A stretch of DNA of 48,006 nt from an uncultured Bacteroidales bacterium (GTDB lineage Bacteria > Bacteroidota > Bacteroidia > Bacteroidales > F082): positions 1 to 48,006 of the forward strand of contig CAMYYV010000009.1 of assembly GCA_947303625.1 (NCBI GenBank). The letters are read 5' to 3'. A model generated the notes under the pieces. The model saw nothing but the letters and a program-made list of their open reading frames with translations. It was not told the origin of the DNA and did not search any database. This document shows, piece after piece, positions 41,816-48,006 of this stretch. Within the stretch, counting starts at the first letter, position 1. Every line of letters starts with the position of its first letter. Both the position numbers and the translations under genes were made by a program.

Positions 41816-42387
41816 AAAAGATCATCGCCACTTTAGTGATTGCCTTGTGCGTCGTGGGAAGCGCCATGGCACAGGAAGAAATCGATTATGCACGCAAGCA
41901 GGCCATCGACAGCCTCGCCCTGGAGAAGGTGAGGGACCTGAGCAAATACATCAAGATCGTCGGCTCGAAGGAGACGCCTTTCAGCGAGGCCAACCGCGTC
42001 ATCGACCGCGCCGAAGAGCTCTTCATGAGCGATGCCGAGATTGGCGTTTCATCGCTCGGCTCCAATAAGATCACCTACTATCGTGTCCGCAAGTACTTCG
42101 AGCATCTCATGCGCCTCAACTACGACCGTGTCGAGATTGAATGGTACAACATTGAATATGTCAGCGACTTGCAGCGTCAGCCCGACGGTACCTATGTGGG
42201 TGTCATCACCATCTTCCAGACCTTCCGTGGCTATGACAAGGAGGGCAACCTGGCCTACAAGGACACCACTAAGAAAGATATCACCGTCTACGTGAAACGC
42301 AAAGAGACACAAATCGGCGGCCGTACCATCGGCTTCTGGGACGTGTTGCTCGGCGACATGCGCGTGAAGGAAACGACGAATCGATAA
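41812..42387 (+). CDS. Exported protein of the LRR operon
   Basis: 191 residues with a signal peptide (IATLVIALCVVGSAMAQ). The body has FSEANRVIDRAEELF, then YFEHLMRLNYDRVEIEWYNI and a beta-rich stretch (GTYVGVITIFQTFRGYDKEG, TTKKDITVYVKRKE) that fits an NTF2/SnoaL-like small domain. No known function. Translationally coupled to the gene before. A family E repeat separates it from the next gene. Confidence 0.78.
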   Translation: MKKIIATLVIALCVVGSAMAQEEIDYARKQAIDSLALEKVRDLSKYIKIVGSKETPFSEANRVIDRAEELFMSDAEIGVSSLGSNKITYYRVRKYFEHLMRLNYDRVEIEWYNIEYVSDLQRQPDGTYVGVITIFQTFRGYDKEGNLAYKDTTKKDITVYVKRKETQIGGRTIGFWDVLLGDMRVKETTNR

Positions 42388-42391
42388 AACT

Positions 42392-42468
42392 TTGACCCTG
42401 ACCAATGACCCTGATCCTGACCTCCGTTGATAGCGGATAGTCAGGGTCAGGGTTCATGGTCAGGGTAA
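42392..42468. repeat. Family E palindrome, second copy, inside LRR operon
   Basis: Left arm TTGACCCTGACCAATGACCC then TGATCCTGAC, right arm GTCAGGGTCAGGGTTCATGG then TCAGGGTAAA. Loop CTCCGTTGATAGCGGATA, unlike the loop at 21921-21995. It lies between the second and third operon genes. Confidence 0.87.
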
Positions 42469-42471
42469 ACG

Positions 42472-43311
42472 ATGATGAAAGCTTATATTCGACATATCAC
42501 GCTTCTGGCCACACTTCTCCTTTGGATAGGCAACAGCATTGCCCAGACGATTGGCGATTTTAAGATGGATGAGACCGAGCTCTACGCCATGACTAAGCAG
42601 ATGGGGCAGTTCATGCGCCGGTTCAATTACGAGGAAGACCAGTTTGGCAACCAGCTCAACCCCAAAGACCCTAAATACCGCAGCAACGAGATGCGCCGCA
42701 AGTCGCTGCCCATCCTCTTCGACCAAGAGAGATACGGCACGCAGACTGAGCTGCAGCGCTATTTCATCGAAGACGTCACCAAGGGCGACTCCACCTATAT
42801 GACTTTCCTCGGTGGCAGGTGGTACTCCGAGGTGTCGTGCACTTTCCGCTACAACGGACGCGATGTCAACGTGATCCTCTTCCTTGCCATCGAGAAAGAG
42901 GGCTTGGGGTCAAAATGGGTGCTTACCAATGTGTATTTCTCGGAGTTCAACAAGCTCTTCCCCAATGGCGAGATGGCCGAACGCGAGAAGCACTTCCTGC
43001 ATCCCATGAGCCACGAGCTTGACTTCATGAACATCTACAAGGCCTTCCAGGACCCTGACGTCATCGAATACTATGCCTCCAAGGAGTTTCAACCCGACTA
43101 CCTGACCTTGTTCTTTTACGAAATCAAGAAAGGCAAATTGATCTTCCAGCATGTCGACGGTGTCAAGTTCCACGTCCTTCAAATCAAGGACTGGTATTTC
43201 GAGGTGTCGTGGTTCAACCGCTCGGGTCTCAACTCGGGCTGGCTCATGTCGAACGTCATCTATATGCCTGAAAAGGAAAAAATCAACCTCATCAAATTCT
43301 ATCAACCATGA
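42472..43311 (+). CDS. Exported protein of the LRR operon
   Basis: 279 residues with a signal peptide (HITLLATLLLWIGNSIAQ). I see RYFIEDVTKGDSTYMTFLGG, then GRDVNVILFLAIEKEGLGSK, and FHVLQIKDWYFEVSWFNRSG near the C-terminus. The pattern resembles the small domain in its neighbours. I do not recognise a family. Its stop overlaps the LRR gene start (ATGA). Confidence 0.77.
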   Translation: MMKAYIRHITLLATLLLWIGNSIAQTIGDFKMDETELYAMTKQMGQFMRRFNYEEDQFGNQLNPKDPKYRSNEMRRKSLPILFDQERYGTQTELQRYFIEDVTKGDSTYMTFLGGRWYSEVSCTFRYNGRDVNVILFLAIEKEGLGSKWVLTNVYFSEFNKLFPNGEMAEREKHFLHPMSHELDFMNIYKAFQDPDVIEYYASKEFQPDYLTLFFYEIKKGKLIFQHVDGVKFHVLQIKDWYFEVSWFNRSGLNSGWLMSNVIYMPEKEKINLIKFYQP

Positions 43312-45860
43312 GAAAGGTAGCTTTACTCACGATCATGCTGCTGAGTTTCGCCTTGGGTGCACAGGCCCAAAAACTCTCGAAAGACGAAATCGCCAAATAT
43401 GAAAATGAGATCAAGGCGATGGTCACCTATCTCGAGGAGACCATGAACTTCTTGGGCGACAGCACCTCGTCGGCCTTAGAGAAAGAAATCGTATTCACCG
43501 AGAGCTGGAGTAAGGTCTTCACCGACGACAAGGTACAGATCGAAGACGACCTCGACGTGAATCGCAAGACACCTATCAACAAGGACGTGCAAGCCTATCT
43601 CAAGGACATTGACTTCTTCTTTAAGTGGGCTACCTTCAAATTTGACGTGCAGAGCATCGCCAACAGCACCCGCTCCGACGGCACCATCTTCTTCAAGGCC
43701 ACCCTCACGCGTCATCTGACGGCCATGACCATCAACGACGAACCTGTCGACAATGTGAAGAACCGTTTCGTCGAAATCAACCTCGACCGACAGAACAACA
43801 GCCTCAAGATTGCGAGCATCTATACCACCAAAATCAACGAAAAAGAGGCGCTGCGCAACTGGTGGAACGAATTGTCGCAGAATTGGAAAAACCGTCTCGG
43901 TAGCGACGTGATGCTTTACGACAGCATCCCGTTGGCCTATGTGGGCATGATCACCTCCAACGATTTCATGGGTTCGTACCCCATTGTCGACCCCGTTACT
44001 GGCGAGACTACCCTTAAAGACAAGATCTTCAAGAACGACATGCCCGAACTCGATGCCAAGCTGAAACTCGTCAGCCAAAAACAACGCCTCGACCTCTCGG
44101 GCATCCGCGAAATCATTTCATTGGAGCCGCTCAATGAGCTGTCGGACCTCACCTGGTTAGATGTGTCGGAGACCTCGGTGGAAGACCTCTCACCTGTGCG
44201 TAACCTAAATAAACTGAAAGTGTTGCGCGCTAACTCCACCTTGGCTCAGGACCTTTCGGCGTTGAAATACAACATCACCCTTGAGGAGTTGGAGATGGCC
44301 AACACCACCGTCGACGACCTTTCGGTGCTTGCCTCGCTGCGCAACCTCACCAAACTCAACTTGGCCAATACCCAAATCACCAGGCTCACGCATCTGAAGA
44401 GCTGCCCCGAACTCACCTCACTCAACCTGAGCGGCACACGTATCTCCAATATCGGTGTGCTGCAAGATATGGAGCAGCTGCGTTCGCTCGACATCAGCAA
44501 TACTTCGGTGCGCGACCTAGGCCCCATCAGCCAGCTTAAAGACCTGCAAAGTCTCAATATCTCTGGTTCGGCCATTAGCAATTTACAGGCCTTGCACGAG
44601 ATGGAGAATCTAAGAGAGCTTTATTGCAGCAATACCTCCATCAGCGACCTCACCCCATTGAAAGGCAACCGCCGACTGAGTAAGATCTACTGCGACCACT
44701 CGAGCATCCATGATGCCGAGGCCAGCGCCTTCACCAAAGACAACCCCTTCGCTCTCGTCATCTACGACACCGAGGCCTTGAAAAACTGGTGGAACGGCCT
44801 CCCGATGTACTGGAAAGCCGTGTTCTCGAAGCAGATACTCGTCGACAAGGAGCCGACTACCGAGCAGCTGCACCAAATCATCAACATGCAGGAACTCGAC
44901 CTTTCTGGCAACACCTACATTCAAAACCTGATGCCCGTCAGCCGTTTGACCAACCTGCGTGACCTCAACATCGCCAATACCAGCATCAGCTTCCTACAAC
45001 CTATTCAAAGCCTTGCCAACTTGGAGTCACTCAACATCGAGCACACCTATATCAACGACCTCAAGCCCTTGCAGGACATGCCCAGCTTGAAGTTCCTCAA
45101 CATCATGAATACTCCTGTTAACGACCTTTCGGCCTTGGCCAACGACAACAAGATTGAAGTGATCTTGGCCGACAGCACCATCATCGGCAAGAGCCAAGTC
45201 GTGGCGCTGAAGGAGCGACAGAGGCAGGTGACGGTGGTGTATCAATCAGAGTCGCTGAAAAACTGGTGGAACGGCCTCGATGCGATTTGGCAGGCCATCT
45301 TCCGCAACGCTATCGGCACGCAGCAAGAAACACCTGAAGCACTGCAACTGCAGCAGATCAGGGACCTGAGGGAGATCGAGATTACCCCCGAGTTCCCCAT
45401 TATCACTTTGGAACCGCTTACCAGTCTGATGTGGCTCGAACGCCTCACCATCAACAACCAGGGTGTGAGCGACTTGAAGCCCTTGGCCGACAAGGAGTTC
45501 CTAGTGGAACTTAACGCGCAGAATAACCCCGTCAGCAGCCTGAAACCCATCGAGGGAAGCACATTACTCGAATTGCTCAACATCGAGAATACACAAGTCA
45601 GCGACTTGGGTCCGCTCTCGAAGATGGACAACCTCGTCACCCTCAACGCAAGCGGCACGCCAGTGAAGTCGCTGAAACCGCTGTCGGGACTGCCGAAGCT
45701 GGAGAACCTCTTTGTCAACAACACTAACGTGCGTAGCATCTCACCCGTCGAGAACATGCCGTCACTCAAGCAGCTGAAGGTTTACAACACCCGGGTGAAG
45801 AAACGTGCTGTCGAGTCGTTGCAGCAAAAACGTCTCGGTTTGAACATCATCTATTATTGA
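43308..45860 (+). CDS. Large secreted LRR protein with three NWWN modules
   Basis: 850 residues: signal peptide (LLTIMLLSFALGAQA), an N-terminal small domain (20-175), then three tandem units. Each starts with a tryptophan module, EALRNWWNELSQNWK (180), EALKNWWNGLPMYWK (489) and ESLKNWWNGLDAIWQ (648), and continues with 22-residue internalin/SDS22-like LRRs (LTKLNLANTQITRLTHL, LRSLDISNTSVRDLGPI, and so on); units end in a VxYxxE-like segment. The last unit ends NIIYY. No membrane anchor or sorting signal is seen. Probable role: surface or periplasmic protein binding. Terminator at 45882-45938. Confidence 0.87.
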   Translation: MRKVALLTIMLLSFALGAQAQKLSKDEIAKYENEIKAMVTYLEETMNFLGDSTSSALEKEIVFTESWSKVFTDDKVQIEDDLDVNRKTPINKDVQAYLKDIDFFFKWATFKFDVQSIANSTRSDGTIFFKATLTRHLTAMTINDEPVDNVKNRFVEINLDRQNNSLKIASIYTTKINEKEALRNWWNELSQNWKNRLGSDVMLYDSIPLAYVGMITSNDFMGSYPIVDPVTGETTLKDKIFKNDMPELDAKLKLVSQKQRLDLSGIREIISLEPLNELSDLTWLDVSETSVEDLSPVRNLNKLKVLRANSTLAQDLSALKYNITLEELEMANTTVDDLSVLASLRNLTKLNLANTQITRLTHLKSCPELTSLNLSGTRISNIGVLQDMEQLRSLDISNTSVRDLGPISQLKDLQSLNISGSAISNLQALHEMENLRELYCSNTSISDLTPLKGNRRLSKIYCDHSSIHDAEASAFTKDNPFALVIYDTEALKNWWNGLPMYWKAVFSKQILVDKEPTTEQLHQIINMQELDLSGNTYIQNLMPVSRLTNLRDLNIANTSISFLQPIQSLANLESLNIEHTYINDLKPLQDMPSLKFLNIMNTPVNDLSALANDNKIEVILADSTIIGKSQVVALKERQRQVTVVYQSESLKNWWNGLDAIWQAIFRNAIGTQQETPEALQLQQIRDLREIEITPEFPIITLEPLTSLMWLERLTINNQGVSDLKPLADKEFLVELNAQNNPVSSLKPIEGSTLLELLNIENTQVSDLGPLSKMDNLVTLNASGTPVKSLKPLSGLPKLENLFVNNTNVRSISPVENMPSLKQLKVYNTRVKKRAVESLQQKRLGLNIIYY

Positions 45861-45881
45861 TCCAATCCAGTGTTGGGTATG

Positions 45882-45938
45882 ACGCCTTTGGGCAAGGTTG
45901 CCGAGCTTGTCGGAGCAACCGTCCAAAGGCGTTTTTTT
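45882..45938 (+). terminator. Rho-independent terminator of the LRR operon
   Basis: ACGCCTTTGG and CCAAAGGCGT form the outer stem; GGTTGC and GCAACC pair inside; a run of seven T follows. Confidence 0.9.
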
Positions 45939-45953
45939 ATTCTGTGTTTTCCT

Positions 45954-45984
45954 TTGACTTGAAAGATAATATTTTGTACTTTTG
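45954..45984 (+). promoter_or_regulatory. Promoter (TTG ... TACTTTTG) of ptb-buk
   Basis: TTG at 45954-45956, 20-base spacer, TACTTTTG at 45977-45984, then about 50 bases of leader to the ATG at 46036. Confidence 0.75.
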
Positions 45985-46035
45985 CAAAATCTATGAAAAT
46001 TTTGAATATTAAATTTTAAATTTAAATCTATCAAT

Positions 46036-46938
46036 ATGGAAATCAGAAAATTAGAACAAATGTTCGAGGTTTTGCGCAGCAAACCCAAGAAACGTCTTGT
46101 GGCCGCCTATGCCAACGACGACCATACCATCTGCGCGGTGAACGCCGCCGTTAAGGAAGGTCTCATCGAAGCTACGCTGCTGGGTGACCAGAACGTCATC
46201 GCCGAGGTGTGCAAGGCCGAGAATATCGACATCAACAACTTCAAGGTCATCCATGAGCCTGTCGACGTGAAGGCTGCCGCTATGGCTTGCGACCTCATCA
46301 ACGCTGGCGAAGCCGACATCCTGATGAAGGGCCTGCTGCCCACCGACAAGTACATGCGCGCCATCCTCAACAAGGAACGTGGCCTTTGCCCGCCCAACGT
46401 GACGCTGGCCCATGTCGCCGTCATCGAGAACCCCAACTACCATAAGCTCATGGTGGCTTCTGACTGCGCCATCATCCCGCTGCCCGACATCAAACAGAAG
46501 CAGCAGTTGCTCAAGTATGTGACCTCTGTGGCTACCAAACTGGGTGTCAGCTGCCCGAAGGTCGCCATGGTGACCGCCACCGAGCAGATGAGCGCTGGCA
46601 TCCCCGCTTGCGTCGATGCTGCCATCATCGCCAAGATGGCTGAGCGTGGCCAGATCAAGGGCTGCATGGTGGAAGGCCCCATCAGCCTCGACCTCGCCTT
46701 GGATGCCGAAACCGCTGCCATCAAGGGCATGAAGAACCCCGTGGCTGGCGACGCCGACTGCCTCGTGTTCCCCAACCTCGAAGCCTCCAACGTGTTCTAC
46801 AAGTGCTGCACCAAGTTCGACAAGAGCGAGGTGGGTGCCATGCTGATGGGTGCCAAGGTGCCTTGCGTGCTGTCTTCGCGTGGCGACACGTCCAAGACGA
46901 AACTGTATTCCATCGCCTTAGCGGCCTTGATGGCATAA
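46036..46938 (+). CDS. ptb: Phosphate butyryltransferase
   Basis: 300 residues of the phosphate acetyl/butyryltransferase family. Motifs: LVAAYANDDHTICAV at the start, ADILMKGLLPTDKYMRAIL, HVAVIENPNYHKLM, KVAMVTATEQMSAGIP, and ending GDTSKTKLYSIALAALM. Together with buk it converts butyryl-CoA (or related acyl-CoA) and phosphate to acyl phosphate and then to acid plus ATP, a substrate-level phosphorylation. Length and the buk neighbour favour Ptb over Pta. Confidence 0.92.
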   Translation: MEIRKLEQMFEVLRSKPKKRLVAAYANDDHTICAVNAAVKEGLIEATLLGDQNVIAEVCKAENIDINNFKVIHEPVDVKAAAMACDLINAGEADILMKGLLPTDKYMRAILNKERGLCPPNVTLAHVAVIENPNYHKLMVASDCAIIPLPDIKQKQQLLKYVTSVATKLGVSCPKVAMVTATEQMSAGIPACVDAAIIAKMAERGQIKGCMVEGPISLDLALDAETAAIKGMKNPVAGDADCLVFPNLEASNVFYKCCTKFDKSEVGAMLMGAKVPCVLSSRGDTSKTKLYSIALAALMA

Positions 46939-46948
46939 TATATGGTTT

Positions 46949-46975
46949 GTAGAGACGCGATAATTGCATCTCTAC
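46949..46975. repeat. Family D palindrome between ptb and buk
   Basis: GTAGAGACGC, GATAATT, GCATCTCTAC is a near-perfect dyad. It lies in the 62-base ptb-buk gap. Confidence 0.87.
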
Positions 46976-47000
46976 TAGATAACAACAAAAACATAACATT

Positions 47001-48006
47001 ATGGCATACAAAATATTGACGATTAACCCTGGTTCCACCTCGACGAAAATCGCGGTGTTTGAAGACGAAGAGCAAGTCTTCAAGAAGAACATTAAACACT
47101 CCGCAGAAGAAGTGACCAAATACGACCACATCTCTGACCAGAAGCCTTTCCGTACCGAAGTCATCCTCAATGAACTGAAAGAAGCTGGCATCGATGTCAA
47201 GACGATGGACTGCGTTGTAGGTCGTGGCGGCTTGCTGCGTCCGCTTGTGTCGGGTGTCTATGAAGTGAACGAAGCCATGATTGACGACCTGACCATAGGT
47301 TACAACGGCGAGCATGCTTCCAACCTTGGTGGTCTGATTGCCAACGACATCGCCAAAGAAATCGGTGTGAAGGCTTACATTGCCGATCCCGTCGTGGTTG
47401 ATGAAATGGACGAAGTGGCACGCTATTCTGGTCACCCGTTGTTCCCGCGCATTTCCATTTTCCACGCGCTGAACCAGAAGATTATCGCTCGCCAGTTAGC
47501 CAAAGACCTCGGACGCAAATACGAAGATATGAACATCATCGCCATCCACTTGGGCGGCGGCATCAGCGTGAGCGCACACAAGAAAGGCCGTGTGGTCGAT
47601 ACCAACAACGCCCTCAACGGCGACGGTCCCTTCACCCCAGAACGCTCGGGCAGCTTGCCGGCGGGATTCCTCGTCGATGCATGCTTCAGCGGCAAATACA
47701 CCAAGAAAGAAATAGGCCAGATGCTGAAGGGCAAGGGCGGCTTCGTTGCTTACCTCGGCACCAACGATGCCCTTGAGGTGGAAAATGCCGTGAAGGCCGG
47801 CAACAAGGAATGGGAGAAAGTCTATAAAGCCATGGCTTACCAAGTGGCCAAGGAAGTGGGCGGACTCGCAGCCTCGGCCATGAGCATGGACGTGGATGCC
47901 ATCTTCCTCACGGGCGGTATGGCTTACGACAAGGGCTTCTGTGCCTTAGTAAAGAGTCATGTCGAGAAGATCGCTCCCGTGTATGTCTATCCTGGCGAAG
48001 ACGAGA
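47001..48006 (+). CDS. buk: Butyrate kinase, 3' end outside window
   Basis: 335 residues are visible from the ATG at 47001. Acetokinase-family motifs: LTINPGSTSTKIAVFEDEE, CVVGRGGLLRPLVSGVYEV, HPLFPRISIFHALNQK, IIAIHLGGGISVSAHKKGRV, and AIFLTGGMAYDKGF. The enzyme makes butyrate and ATP from butyryl phosphate. Follows ptb; the C-terminus is cut off by the window edge. Confidence 0.93.
   Translation, partial: MAYKILTINPGSTSTKIAVFEDEEQVFKKNIKHSAEEVTKYDHISDQKPFRTEVILNELKEAGIDVKTMDCVVGRGGLLRPLVSGVYEVNEAMIDDLTIGYNGEHASNLGGLIANDIAKEIGVKAYIADPVVVDEMDEVARYSGHPLFPRISIFHALNQKIIARQLAKDLGRKYEDMNIIAIHLGGGISVSAHKKGRVVDTNNALNGDGPFTPERSGSLPAGFLVDACFSGKYTKKEIGQMLKGKGGFVAYLGTNDALEVENAVKAGNKEWEKVYKAMAYQVAKEVGGLAASAMSMDVDAIFLTGGMAYDKGFCALVKSHVEKIAPVYVYPGEDE

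Overview
The window comes from a member of the order Bacteroidales (phylum Bacteroidota), probably an uncultured gut or rumen lineage. The evidence is consistent: promoters have the Bacteroidetes -7 form TAnnTTTG, there is a T9SS C-terminal sorting domain, and the gene content (DUF4175 and DUF4292 proteins, a HYC_CC_PP metal protein next to a TonB receptor, DUF3244, BlaI/M56-TonB pairs, a FucP-like permease) is typical. Base composition is near balanced, with several more A+T-rich inserts. I cannot name a genus.

Layout. 1-25950 is almost entirely minus strand. Read in the direction of transcription it runs: tRNA-Thr(CGU); DUF4175 - ybeY - mnmG, with parS-like sites at both ends of mnmG; a methyltransferase; an NtrY-like histidine kinase; an odd lipoprotein; a flippase, dut, TPR, DUF4292 and M23 block of envelope genes with two extra lipoproteins inserted; a tiny lipoprotein; a SprT-like metalloprotein; a sugar operon (nucleotidyltransferase-GHMP kinase fusion, FucP-like permease, mutarotase); a CapD-like sugar dehydratase; and a truncated FAD-linked oxidase. 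26200-48006 is mostly plus strand: an LRR lipoprotein with a BlaI/BlaR1-like pair; a nitroreductase (minus); a HYC_CC_PP protein with a TonB receptor; a Sel1 lipoprotein; a TPR-membrane-HTH regulator followed by an A+T-rich island (DUF3244, an S74 remnant, a GH16 hydrolase, a T9SS-sorted protein); a ROK kinase (minus); a 2'-5' RNA ligase-like enzyme; a four-gene operon of exported proteins ending in a large LRR protein; and ptb-buk, the end of a butyrate pathway.

The most unusual feature is a high density of short palindromic repeats of at least eight unrelated families. About ten of them lie inside or across the end of genuine coding sequences and stay in frame: two in the FAD oxidase, one in the sugar kinase, two in the small lipoprotein, and one each in the M23 protein, DUF4175, BlaR1-like, YbeY (C-terminus) and the TPR regulator. 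In two neighbouring genes the insert lies in the n-region of the signal peptide. Two copies of one family share a core but have different, self-complementary stems, as if structure rather than arm sequence were kept. No transposase or RAYT gene is in the window.

Other points of interest are the nucleotidyltransferase-GHMP kinase fusion in a FucP/mutarotase operon (an apparent sugar-salvage route with a domain plan different from Fkp), the two parS-like sites flanking mnmG, the three-unit NWWN-LRR protein, and a regulator with direct TTCGGACG repeats upstream of its likely target island. All functional statements are read from sequence motifs and family knowledge; no search was run.
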